Shown here: positions 8,832-17,208 of the stretch, piece after piece
Position numbering within the stretch: position 1 is the first letter of the stretch
Layout of the letters: the number at the start of each line of letters is the position of its first letter
DNA from: Deltaproteobacteria bacterium IMCC39146
GTDB taxonomy: Bacteria; Desulfobacterota; Desulfuromonadia; Desulfuromonadales; BM103
Direction of reading: 5' to 3'
Assembly (NCBI GenBank): GCA_030005635.1
Contig: JARUHP010000013.1
Location: forward strand, 1-64,000
Length of the DNA stretch: 64,000 nucleotides
Made by a program: the position numbers and the translations under genes
Notes under the pieces: model-generated
What the model saw: the letters and a program-made list of their open reading frames with translations, nothing else
Told to the model about the DNA's origin: nothing
Databases searched by the model: none

Positions 8832-9186
8832 TGCGCTCTTCGTCTCCCCAGAGAACTTTAACGGTCACCATCTGCACCGATGGCAACGGCGTATCTGCAT
8901 AGGTGATCTGCCAGCGGTAAGCTGTGTATGGCTCGCTGAACTCGCCCTGTACTTCAGCCCCCTGCAGAGCCCCGTGCCTTGCGCTCAGTTCGGTTTCGGC
9001 CATCTTCCCCTGAGCCAGCAAGGTGGCGGCGGTGATTCGCTGCAGGCGATCATGAACGCCGATCGAGCGGTTGGCCAATGACAGCAAGGAAACCATGGCA
9101 ATACTGACGATGGCCAGCGCGATCATGATTTCTAGCAGCGTAAAGCCACCGCGCTGTGATTTTTTCGGGCAAAAGGTCAGTTGCAT
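8797..9186 (-). CDS. gspI: Type II secretion minor pseudopilin GspI
   Basis: A 129-residue pseudopilin with 'KKSQRGG|FTLLEIMIALAIVSIAM', with Glu at +5, and the short beta-rich domain ending 'GDEERNELVDLTSFIF' expected of GspI (about 120-130 residues). It nucleates the pseudopilus tip with GspJ and GspK. ATG 9186 is 27 bases after the gspH stop; the 3' end overlaps gspJ by 35 bases. Confidence 0.9.
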   Translation of the reverse strand: MQLTFCPKKSQRGGFTLLEIMIALAIVSIAMVSLLSLANRSIGVHDRLQRITAATLLAQGKMAETELSARHGALQGAEVQGEFSEPYTAYRWQITYADTPLPSVQMVTVKVLWGDEERNELVDLTSFIF

Positions 9187-9213
9187 TACGAATTTGGCCC
9201 TATCGATACAGGC

Positions 9214-9762
9214 TTAAAATTCCCGGTAACCATCAAAAACCTCAGTGGTTCCGGTCAAGGGTGAGACCCGTAGGGTCATCATCTCGCCTGCTCCGTCCTC
9301 CAGGTGAATAATGGTCTCTTCCACCCAGCCGCTGGGATGAATGCGGGTTGTTACCTGTCCCATGGTGAACTTGCTGCGGCCTGGCAGTTGCAGATCTTTG
9401 AAGCGAACCTCACCCTTTAGCGACGCCTCCCGTCCCTGATCAGGTGCATCGAACAGTTCACCGTTCGCTTCCAGAATCTGGGCACGGTAGATTCCCAGGT
9501 CAAGGTCATAGACCAAGCGATATTCGAGTCCGGACAATGCCGATTCGTTGAACAGGTATTTGATCGTGCCACTGAGTCTTCGCGCCGAAGAGCCGAGGCC
9601 GCTGGTGCCGATATTGCTGAAAAGGGGGATGCTGAAAGCCATGAACAGGCTGATCAATACCATCACCACCACGATTTCAACAAGAGTGAAGCCGGCCAAC
9701 CCTCTGTCTCGAAAGGCGTATTGTCTTTGCTGCTTACAGCTCATGGCGGTTACTTCGGGCAA
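9214..9762 (-). CDS. gspH: Type II secretion minor pseudopilin GspH
   Basis: A 182-residue pseudopilin: leader ending 'RGLAG|FTLVEIVVVMVLISL' and a GspH/FimT-like beta domain ('EETIIHLEDGAGEMMTLRVSPLTG'). I prefer the TTG start at 9762, which has an AGGAG site five bases upstream, over ATG 9744, which lacks one; either keeps the leader. GspH sits just under the tip of the pseudopilus. The gene follows gspG by 36 bases. Confidence 0.88.
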   Translation of the reverse strand: MPEVTAMSCKQQRQYAFRDRGLAGFTLVEIVVVMVLISLFMAFSIPLFSNIGTSGLGSSARRLSGTIKYLFNESALSGLEYRLVYDLDLGIYRAQILEANGELFDAPDQGREASLKGEVRFKDLQLPGRSKFTMGQVTTRIHPSGWVEETIIHLEDGAGEMMTLRVSPLTGTTEVFDGYREF

Positions 9763-9798
9763 AGGAACTCCTGCCTGCTTGCTCCGGGCGGTCGGGTG

Positions 9799-10242
9799 CT
9801 AATCGAGCTCCCAGCTATTGATATCAGCATCAAAACCTTCTCCTCCGGGTTCTCCATCGGCACCGTAACTGATCAAGTCGAAATTATGATCGTGCAGCCC
9901 TGGTGACAGGTAAATGTAATCACTGCCCCAGGGATCAACCGGGGCTTTCTTCAGGTAGCCATCCACTGAATATTTAGCAGGTATCCTTCCGGTTGTCGGC
10001 TTTTCGACCAGGGTTTTGAGCCCCTGATCAGTGCTGGGATAAAAACCGTTGTCGAGCTTGAACAAACCGAGGGACTCCTCAATACTTTTCATGTCGACTT
10101 TGGCCTTGGTTACCTTGGCTTCGTCCGGACGACTGAGCAGACGAGGAACGACGATTGAGGCCAGAATGCCGAGAATGACCACCACCACCATGATTTCAAT
10201 CAGGGTAAAACCACGATTATCACGTAGCCTGGAAGTTTGCAT
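9799..10242 (-). CDS. gspG: Type II secretion major pseudopilin GspG
   Basis: The 147-residue product has 'RLRDNRG|FTLIEIMVVVVILGIL', the most conserved prepilin leader, followed by 'NGFYPSTDQGL' and 'DPWGSDYIYLSPG...YGADGEPGGEG', the calcium-site loop of major pseudopilins. It polymerises into the periplasmic pseudopilus. A TAAGGAG ribosome site precedes ATG 10242. Upstream, a 109-bp gap after gspF contains an imperfect inverted repeat (GGTGTGAGG near 10288, CCCCTCACC near 10336), the only large gap inside the operon, possibly helping raise gspG expression relative to its neighbours. Confidence 0.95.
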   Translation of the reverse strand: MQTSRLRDNRGFTLIEIMVVVVILGILASIVVPRLLSRPDEAKVTKAKVDMKSIEESLGLFKLDNGFYPSTDQGLKTLVEKPTTGRIPAKYSVDGYLKKAPVDPWGSDYIYLSPGLHDHNFDLISYGADGEPGGEGFDADINSWELD

Positions 10243-10351
10243 GAGTGTTGTATCTCCTTAGGTTTTCAATCTTTTAAAGTGGAGGGTAAGGTGTGAGGAG
10301 GACTCTGCTGTTTTCCCCTGACCTATCACCGCTAACCCCTCACCGGTTATT

Positions 10352-11569
10352 TTACCCAAAGCCCTGGCTCGCCTCGAAAATCGGCAGCAAAATCGCCAGA
10401 ACCACGAAACCGACAATGCCCCCCATCAACAGGATCATCAGCGGCTCAAGTAGCGATAGCATGCCGGTCATGGACAGATCGGTCTGGTGCTCATAGGTGT
10501 CGGCAACCCGGAACAACATCTCTTCGAGTTTGCCACTCTTCTCGCCGGCCGCTGTCAGTTGGGCCAGCATTGGTGGAAAAACAGTTGTCTCCTTAAGCGA
10601 CGTGGCCAAGCCAGCGCCCTCTTGAACCCGTAGAGTGACGGTTTCAATCGCTCGATTGAGGACCCGGTTGGAGAGAAGGTTCCTTGAGATATCAAGGGCC
10701 TTGAGCAATGGAACCCCGCTCTCCAGTAAAGTGCCCAGGGTGCGGGCAAAACGGGCCGTCACAATCAAAAGTTGCAACCGACCGAACAGCGGGGTTTTCA
10801 GAACCAGGGAATCGATGTGCTCGCGGCCTCGCTCCGTGTCACGATAGCGTTTTAGGGCAAACAGCGCCAAAGCCAGCAACAGACCGAGCAGCAACCACCA
10901 TCTGGCCAGAAAATCCGTCAGGGTAATCAGCATGAGGGTCGGCCAAGGCAGCGCCCTGTCAAGTTCATTCAGCATAGTGGTGATCTTGGGAATCACAAAT
11001 ACGAACAGAAATACCAATACACCGCTACCAACCAGGGTCATCAGTAGCGGGTAGGCAAGGGCTGACTGAATCCGGGCTCGCATGCGGGCCTGGCTCTCGA
11101 GAAAATCTGCCAGCCGGTACATGGTTCTATCAAGTGTACCGCTGTCCTCACCGACCTGGATCATGTTGATGAACAGGTCTGGAAAAATATGACGATGTTC
11201 AGCCAGAGCTTCATGGAGTGTGCCACCTTGCACAACATGCTCGCGAACCTTTGCAAAAGTTTTGGACAGCAGCGGTTGGTCTGTCTGCTCATTAACGGTG
11301 TTGAGGGCATCATCCAGTGCCAGGCCAGCGCCCAAAAGGGTCGCCATTTGGCGGGTCGCAGCTGCAAGTTCACCAGTCGGAAGTTTGCGTGCCATCCCGA
11401 ACCGGAACGACAGCTTGCGAACCCGTTGCGTCCCGGTTTCCCGCAAATCAGTCAGGTAGATGCCCTGGTCGCTCAGTTGCTGGGTCACCACCTTGCGCCC
11501 GGGACCGTCAATGGTACCTGTTTTTTTGCGTCCCTGATTATCGAGACCTGAGTACTCGAATAGCGGCAA
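10352..11569 (-). CDS. gspF: Type II secretion inner-membrane protein GspF
   Basis: A 405-residue polytopic protein with two repeated GspF domains (about residues 70-195 and 270-395) and three membrane helices, plus the N-terminal 'MPLFEYSGLDNQGRKKTGTI' strand that all GspF proteins carry. It is the platform core that couples GspE to pseudopilin assembly. The start is TTG at 11569; the AGGAGG site that drives it is formed by the last codons of gspE (GAG GAG GTT TAG), so the two are translationally coupled. Confidence 0.95.
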   Translation of the reverse strand: MPLFEYSGLDNQGRKKTGTIDGPGRKVVTQQLSDQGIYLTDLRETGTQRVRKLSFRFGMARKLPTGELAAATRQMATLLGAGLALDDALNTVNEQTDQPLLSKTFAKVREHVVQGGTLHEALAEHRHIFPDLFINMIQVGEDSGTLDRTMYRLADFLESQARMRARIQSALAYPLLMTLVGSGVLVFLFVFVIPKITTMLNELDRALPWPTLMLITLTDFLARWWLLLGLLLALALFALKRYRDTERGREHIDSLVLKTPLFGRLQLLIVTARFARTLGTLLESGVPLLKALDISRNLLSNRVLNRAIETVTLRVQEGAGLATSLKETTVFPPMLAQLTAAGEKSGKLEEMLFRVADTYEHQTDLSMTGMLSLLEPLMILLMGGIVGFVVLAILLPIFEASQGFG

Positions 11570-11571
11570 CT

Positions 11572-13344
11572 CTAAACCTCCTCCTGGGTCACGCGCAGAA
11601 TCTCTTCAAGAGAGGTCACTCCTTCAAGGGCCTGAGCCACGCCGGCCGAGCGCAGGCTTTGCATGCCTTGTCGCAACGCCGCCTGCTTGATCGTGGCGGC
11701 ATCCTTGTCCTGCAGGAGCAGTTCCCGCACGGTTTCGTCAATACGCAGTAGTTCATAAATGCCACTGCGTCCCCAATAGCCGATATTCATGCAGTGGGAG
11801 CAACCTCTCCCCCGGTAGAACTGAGGATTAGCAGGCAGGGTGCATTCATCACCAAGCTGATCGAGAAGTTCCTTCGGTGGTGTAACTGCTTCCTTGCAGT
11901 GCGGACAAATTTTGCGCACCAGGCGCTGTGCGAGGATACCAACGATACTTGATGCCGCCAGAAAAGGTTCGATGCCCATTTCCACCAAACGGGTCAGGGC
12001 TCCGGCGGCATTATTGGTGTGCAGGGTTGAAAAGACCATGTGCCCGGTCAGAGCCGACTGCACAGCGATCTCGGCAGTCTCGCGGTCGCGGATTTCACCA
12101 ACCATGATGATGTCGGGATCCTGGCGCAGGATCGAACGCAGGCCGTTGGCGAAGGTCAGGTCGATCTTCGGATTGACCTGGATCTGGCCGACACCCGGCA
12201 GCTGGTACTCGATAGGATCCTCGACAGTGATGATATTTTTTTCGCGACTGTTCAGGCTTGTCAGCGCCGCGTACAGAGTGGTGGTTTTACCGGAGCCGGT
12301 TGGGCCGGTCACCAGGAAAATTCCGTGATTTTTGTTGATCATCCCCTCGAACTGGCTCAGCAGGTTGCTGCCGAGACCAATTTCCTCAAGAGAGAGAATA
12401 CTCGAGGCCTTATCGAGCAGGCGTAGCACAACCCGTTCGCCAAATGCGGTCGGCAGGGTTGAAACGCGGATATCTATATCCCGTCCGGCTACCCGAACCC
12501 GGAACCGGCCATCCTGGGGCAGGCGTTTTTCGGCAATATTCAGTTGGGCCATGATCTTGATGCGGGAAACAATCCCGGAGTGGGCTTTCAGCGGCGGGTG
12601 GAGCACCTCGTAAAGAATGCCGTCGATACGATAACGGACCACCAGATCCCGTTCGAACGGTTCAATGTGAATATCGCTGGCGCGTTCCTTGTAACCCTGG
12701 GTAATCAGGCTGTTGACAAAACGGATGATCGGCGCTTCGTCAGAGGCATCGATCAGGTCTGCCGGTTCCAGGTCGCGGACCAGGTCTCCGGCGGTCTTTT
12801 CCTCGATTTCCTCGATAACCTCACTGGAGTCGCCAGCTTGTTTCTCATAGCCACGATTGATGGCGCGCAGGATCTCTTCAGGAGTCGCGACGCAAGGTTC
12901 AATGTCCTCCCCTGTTAGAGTACTCAGGTCGTTCAGCGGACGGGAGTCCATGGGGTCGGCAACGGCTACCTGCAGACGGCCGTTTTGCCGGGCCAGGGGA
13001 TAGATGAGGTATTCTTTAGCAAAGCTGATTGGAATCACATCGAACAGATCCTCGGCTGCCGATTCCTCGGCAATCATCTCCAGGTAGGGCAGCTCGAACT
13101 GAGCCGCCAGAGCCTTGGCCAGCGTCACGCTGTCAAGAACTTTCAACTTAAGGAGGATCTGACCGAGGAGCTCATTACTCTGCAGTTGCCCCGTCAGGGC
13201 CGCGTCAATTCGCTGCTGAGAAACCTTGAAGTCGTGATGTAATATTTCACCGATACGCCGCCAGTTATGCATGCTGAGTCGCTTCCCGGGATGATGGGGT
13301 AGAGTCATACCTTGTCCGATTTGTGCTCCATCGGTTGAGTTCAC
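11572..13344 (-). CDS. gspE: Type II secretion ATPase GspE
   Basis: A 590-residue secretion ATPase. Visible motifs: GspE N-terminal domain (about 40-150), Walker A 'GPTGSGKTTTLYAAL' (about residue 345), Asp box 'ITVEDPIEYQLPG', Walker B 'DIIMVGEIRDRETAE', His box 'STLHTNNAAGALTRL', and the tetracysteine zinc motif 'CPHCKEAV' plus 'CSHCMNIGYWG'. It drives pseudopilus extension. The GTG start at 13344 overlaps the gspD stop (GTGA); in-frame ATGs 36 or more bases downstream are alternatives, but the overlap favours GTG. Confidence 0.95.
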   Translation of the reverse strand: MNSTDGAQIGQGMTLPHHPGKRLSMHNWRRIGEILHHDFKVSQQRIDAALTGQLQSNELLGQILLKLKVLDSVTLAKALAAQFELPYLEMIAEESAAEDLFDVIPISFAKEYLIYPLARQNGRLQVAVADPMDSRPLNDLSTLTGEDIEPCVATPEEILRAINRGYEKQAGDSSEVIEEIEEKTAGDLVRDLEPADLIDASDEAPIIRFVNSLITQGYKERASDIHIEPFERDLVVRYRIDGILYEVLHPPLKAHSGIVSRIKIMAQLNIAEKRLPQDGRFRVRVAGRDIDIRVSTLPTAFGERVVLRLLDKASSILSLEEIGLGSNLLSQFEGMINKNHGIFLVTGPTGSGKTTTLYAALTSLNSREKNIITVEDPIEYQLPGVGQIQVNPKIDLTFANGLRSILRQDPDIIMVGEIRDRETAEIAVQSALTGHMVFSTLHTNNAAGALTRLVEMGIEPFLAASSIVGILAQRLVRKICPHCKEAVTPPKELLDQLGDECTLPANPQFYRGRGCSHCMNIGYWGRSGIYELLRIDETVRELLLQDKDAATIKQAALRQGMQSLRSAGVAQALEGVTSLEEILRVTQEEV

Positions 13345-15464
13345 TGGGCAGTCTCGCCTGGTGTGTCATCAGTCGACGATGACTTCGCTTGACTCGCACC
13401 CTGTGTATCGAGACTCTCCTTTGTTTGACCATTCGGCAAGGCGGATTTTTCGCTTCCCAACTCAGCGAAGAAATTCTCCGGCACGGCGTTGATGACTTTG
13501 TCAGTGAGGAAATTTTTGGCCGCCCTGCGGTTGCGTCCGGTCACCCGATCGAGATCCTCGGGGCTTTTGATAATGGTCGGATTGATAAAGACCAGCAGGT
13601 TGGTCTTTTCTTCCGAGGTCGAGGTGCGTTTGAACAGCCAGCCGAGCCCGGGTATGTCTCCCAAAATCGGCACCTTGGTCACCGATTCGATGACGTTGGT
13701 GTCGATCAGGCCTCCGAGCACCACGGTTTTATTGTTTTCCACCAGCACCGTATTGCGTAACACCCGCTTGGTAAAGGTCGGGCCGACACTGTTAACATCG
13801 CCGACGCTGATCGATGCTATATCGGTGATTTCCTGGTAAACGTTCAGGCGCACCAGGTCGCCTTCGGTAATCTGCGGCGTGAAGCGCAGAACCAGGGCAA
13901 CATCCTGGCGATCCACGGAGACGCTCTGCGCCAGACCGTTGCTGCCGCCGGTGTCGGTCAGGCGGCTGGTGATGATCGGCACGTTTTTGCCGACGATGAT
14001 CTCGGCCTCTTCATTGTCGGAGGTGAGCAGGCGCGGCGCCGAAAGCAGATTGACATCACTGTCGGTTTTCGACACATCGATCAGTACCGAAAGGGAGGGT
14101 ACGGTGATCTCGTTGCCCTCCGGTCCGGTGACGGTGATCGGGTTGAAGAAACCGCCGGTCAACAAGCCGTCGACGGCTGCACCCAACAGGCCTGCTCCGC
14201 TTGAGGCGAGATCGCTAAAACCGATCGGACCGGTGTTCTGGTTGCTGCTGCCGATAACCAGGCTATCGTCGCCGACATCCACGGCGCCCTGCAGGGAAAC
14301 GCCGAGACGCTGGGTGGCGTCCATGGAGAGTTCCAGGATCAAGGCTTCGACATAAACCTGTTTACGCTTGATGTCGAGCTTGGCGATGATTTCCTCGATC
14401 GTCCGGAAATCATCCGGGGCGGCATTGATGATCAGCGAGTTGGTCGGCTTATCCGCCGTAATACTCACCGGCCCGGCTGAGAGCGGTCCGCCCGTCGCAC
14501 CCTTCTGGGCCGTCCTGGTTTCCGCCTTGATGCCGGTCAGAATTTCGTTGAGGGTCGCCGCCAGAATGACCGCATCGGCATTTTCCAGATAGATAAGGTT
14601 GATGTTGGAGCGGGTTCCGTCAATTTTCTGGTCCAACTGGGCCACCAGTCCCTTGATGATTTCCATGTCATCGCCGCTGGCCAAAACGATCAGGGCGCGC
14701 CCCGCGGCATACGGGATGATCTTGGTGACCGGCTCGTTTGCAGCCCCCGCGGCACTCGACCTCCTACGCTTGGCGGGCGCGGACGCCGGCTGGCTCATAA
14801 TCTCGTTGAGAATCTTGGCGAGTTCTTCGGCGCTGGAGTTCACCAGCGGCACAATCTCGATCAGCCCTTCCGAGTCCGGTTGGTCGAGTTCTCGGATGAT
14901 CTTGGCCAGGCGTTCGATGTTGGCCCCGGTATCGGTAATGATCAGACTGTTGCTCGGCGCATAGGCGGCGACATTGGCGTAGCTCGGCATCAAGGGAATC
15001 AGGACCGTTGGTCCAACGATGCTTGCGTCAAGGTACTTGAGGCGAAAGACCCGGGTGATGACCTGCTCGCTCATCTTGCCGCGGCCGTTGAAAACGGTTG
15101 GCAGATTGGATTCCTTGGCATTTTTCAGCGGTACGATCTTGTTGACTTCACCCGAGGGGACCACCGTATAGCCCTTGACGTTAAGGACTGTGTGAAACAA
15201 CATGTAGGCTTCGTCAAGAGTCATGCTTTCCGGAGACACGATCGTGACTTTACCCTTAACCTTCTCGTCGTAAAGAAAATTCTCTCCGGTCAACTCGCTG
15301 ATGGTCTGGATCAGGTCAGCCAGTTCCACCTCCTTGAAGTCGAGGGTGACCCGGCCTTCTTTAGTCGGTTGCGGCAGAGTTTGAGCAAGAGCCAAGACGG
15401 GGGCCAGGCATAAAAAAAGAAACGCTGTCCATAAGATGATTCGGGGAACTGTCGGTTTGCTCAT
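13341..15464 (-). CDS. gspD: Type II secretion secretin GspD
   Basis: A 707-residue outer-membrane secretin with signal peptide ('WTAFLFLCLAPVLALAQ'), N0 domain ('VTLDFKEVELADLIQTISE'), three N1-N3 KH-like repeats (about 120-380) and the secretin core with 'VPILGDIPGLGWLFK' near residue 610. This protein forms the channel through which folded substrates exit. Between N1 and N2/N3 lies a Ser/Ala/Arg-rich insert (about 225-240). No pilotin gene is adjacent; the C-terminal Ser/Thr-rich tail could be an S-domain. It overlaps gspE by 4 bases. Confidence 0.95.
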   Translation of the reverse strand: MSKPTVPRIILWTAFLFLCLAPVLALAQTLPQPTKEGRVTLDFKEVELADLIQTISELTGENFLYDEKVKGKVTIVSPESMTLDEAYMLFHTVLNVKGYTVVPSGEVNKIVPLKNAKESNLPTVFNGRGKMSEQVITRVFRLKYLDASIVGPTVLIPLMPSYANVAAYAPSNSLIITDTGANIERLAKIIRELDQPDSEGLIEIVPLVNSSAEELAKILNEIMSQPASAPAKRRRSSAAGAANEPVTKIIPYAAGRALIVLASGDDMEIIKGLVAQLDQKIDGTRSNINLIYLENADAVILAATLNEILTGIKAETRTAQKGATGGPLSAGPVSITADKPTNSLIINAAPDDFRTIEEIIAKLDIKRKQVYVEALILELSMDATQRLGVSLQGAVDVGDDSLVIGSSNQNTGPIGFSDLASSGAGLLGAAVDGLLTGGFFNPITVTGPEGNEITVPSLSVLIDVSKTDSDVNLLSAPRLLTSDNEEAEIIVGKNVPIITSRLTDTGGSNGLAQSVSVDRQDVALVLRFTPQITEGDLVRLNVYQEITDIASISVGDVNSVGPTFTKRVLRNTVLVENNKTVVLGGLIDTNVIESVTKVPILGDIPGLGWLFKRTSTSEEKTNLLVFINPTIIKSPEDLDRVTGRNRRAAKNFLTDKVINAVPENFFAELGSEKSALPNGQTKESLDTQGASQAKSSSTDDTPGETAQ

Positions 15465-15500
15465 CAGAGCGACCTCCTATTCAATTTTACATGCAAAATC

Positions 15501-16394
15501 CTATTCGATTTCATATTCAAAACTCATCGGTTTACCCTTACGTTCGACAGCGACGGTGATCTGCCGCGCTTCGCGTAATTGCTGGAATACCTGCAGGGCC
15601 TTTTCCGGACTGTCCAGCTTGATATTGTTGACATCGATAATCACGTCACCTCGCCGCAAGCCCACTTTAACCAGTAACGACCGGGGGTTGATGCGCTGAA
15701 TCAGAAAGCCGTCGGTTTTGCCGCCCACCGTGCGCGGCTGCATTTGGGCCAGACGCAGTTGGTCGGCAAAATTCTCCCGCACCGATTCGATGGTGCTGCG
15801 GGAAATCATCCAGCGGTTTTCACCGATTTCCCTGACAGCTCCTTCACCACTGCGGTTGGTCTTTACCGCTGGCCCTGTGCCACGGCCAGAGACAGGGGAC
15901 TTTTCATGCAGGGTCAAGGTCGTCAGGCTCTGGTCCCTGTTCCTAATCTCTACCTGGTTGCGCCGGATATCCTCGATGGTGCCACCACCGGGGATCTTAT
16001 CGTCAAGATGATAGAATTTTAGCTCTTTGTTGACTTCGAGGAGAACCTGTGAACGTTCAGCGGCGACAACAGTGCCGACGAGTTTTAAGTCGGCGCGAGT
16101 CTCCGTTGCCGAGGCTTCCTGGCCTCTTGCAGCAGCGACCTCAAGGGTCATCGTCGCGTCGGCCGAACGGTTGTTGGCGTCGAAAATGTTATTCTGCAGG
16201 ATCAGGTTCAGGTCGGTTTGTGTGGTCTTCAGAGATTTGGTTGTGACAGGGGGAGCAATTGTGCTTTCGGCTGCAAAATCGGGCCGTAGATTCTTTTGCA
16301 GCACGGTGTTGATCAGATGTCCGCAGGCAAGCCCAAGAACCGCGAGCAGGGTCAGGCAGAACGGTTTGTAAAAACTGTGCATGGCATTCAGCAT
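15501..16394 (-). CDS. gspC: Type II secretion protein GspC
   Basis: A 297-residue protein with one N-terminal membrane helix (about residues 12-30), a homology region after a linker (about 65-140, 'LQNNIFDANNRS' then 'LKLVGTVVAAERSQVLLE') and a C-terminal PDZ domain (about 205-295, 'INPRSLLVKVGLRRGDVIIDVNNI'). This is the standard GspC layout; it connects the inner platform to GspD. It is the first gene of the operon, 36 bases before gspD. ATG 16394 has GGGGGCC upstream; an alternative ATG lies at 16382. Confidence 0.93.
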   Translation of the reverse strand: MLNAMHSFYKPFCLTLLAVLGLACGHLINTVLQKNLRPDFAAESTIAPPVTTKSLKTTQTDLNLILQNNIFDANNRSADATMTLEVAAARGQEASATETRADLKLVGTVVAAERSQVLLEVNKELKFYHLDDKIPGGGTIEDIRRNQVEIRNRDQSLTTLTLHEKSPVSGRGTGPAVKTNRSGEGAVREIGENRWMISRSTIESVRENFADQLRLAQMQPRTVGGKTDGFLIQRINPRSLLVKVGLRRGDVIIDVNNIKLDSPEKALQVFQQLREARQITVAVERKGKPMSFEYEIE

Positions 16395-16422
16395 GACGGC
16401 CCCCGGGTTGTCAATTCAAGCA

Positions 16423-16451
16423 ATTATACTAAAGCCCATTAATCCTTTTTG
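16423..16451 (-). promoter_or_regulatory. Candidate sigma-70 promoter of the gsp operon
   Basis: On the minus strand a perfect TATAAT (16423-16428) preceded by 'TTTAG' lies about 30 bases before gspC ATG 16394, placing transcription start near 16416. The -35 region 17-18 bases further (about 16446-16451) is poor (GCAAAA/CAAAAA), suggesting an activator-dependent promoter. Direct repeats just upstream could be the activator site. Confidence 0.45.
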
Positions 16452-16457
16452 CAAGGA

Positions 16458-16474
16458 TTTACATTAAGTTTACA
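16458..16474 (-). promoter_or_regulatory. TGTAAA direct repeats, possible response-regulator site
   Basis: On the minus strand two TGTAAA hexamers are spaced 11 bp start to start (TGTAAACTTAATGTAAA), immediately upstream of the putative gspC -35. One further ATGTAAA lies at 16509-16515. An 11-bp period of direct hexamers is typical for OmpR/PhoB-type regulators. Assignment is from spacing only. Confidence 0.35.
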
Positions 16475-17208
16475 AACCGTGAGCTTTCTGGCCAGACGAT
16501 TGTCAGAGTTTACATTGTAGTTCAAAAATATATCGTAGGTTAGAGTCGTTATTGTCCTCTAATTTGATGTAATGAGCACCGGGAATCCGGACTCATTTTA
16601 CCCCCCACTGGTTTTATTCGTTGGTTTTAATTAATTAGTTTAGATATTACACTAAAAAACCTCGAATCCAATATTTGCTGAACAGTTCTTTCGACCAAAT
16701 TTAAAAAAAACCTACGCCTTGAAAAACTTATAAATCGTTGTAAGATAAGACAATGTTGCTTAGTTGTAACTGTTTTCTGTGGGTCTTTCCAGAGCTTTCC
16801 AGATTCTCTGGAGTTGGATTAAACCACTGTAGTTTTTGTTTTTTTTAATAAGAAAGCAAGGTCGAGATGAGAATTGAAACGAGTCAAACTTTGATATTTC
16901 TAAGGTTTTGCAGCATGAAAATGTGCAGTTTATTAAGGCCTCTCACGATTCAATGAAACAGTGATACGTCCTTTTATCGCACTATTTGGATGAATATCAA
17001 GTCATTAAGTACGTATTCTCTGGACCCGGTTGGTGTGTTTGGTCTCCAGGTTGTTGTTGTCGAGAATAAAGCTTTTAGCGCAGGTCAATTCTGGTGAGGG
17101 TCAATGTAAAGCCGGCAATTGTCTGCAGATATTTAACCAGGGGTTCTATGGGCAAGCACTCTTAAGTTGCCAGGCCAGGGTCCCCACTTCAAGCCTAGGA
17201 GGAACGGC
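16475..17208. other. Long AT-rich divergent intergenic region
   Basis: About 730 bp between the gsp operon promoter region and the decaheme cytochrome gene, with no convincing gene. It is AT-rich with runs of T and A (for example 16697-16712 and 16840-16852). A 60-codon open frame at 17030-17212 has no family-like features. The last 130 bp before the cytochrome contain an inverted repeat GGCAA (17151-17155) with TTGCC (17167-17171), and the ribosome site AGGAGGA at 17197-17203. The size suggests regulatory input or a long untranslated leader. Confidence 0.5.

Noticed and set aside
17076-17180. Possible cyclic-di-nucleotide (GEMM) riboswitch before the decaheme cytochrome
   Set aside because: Fragments such as GCGCAGGTCAA and GTAAAGCC faintly recall GEMM, but the conserved core and stems do not line up. 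A covariance search with the GEMM models would decide.
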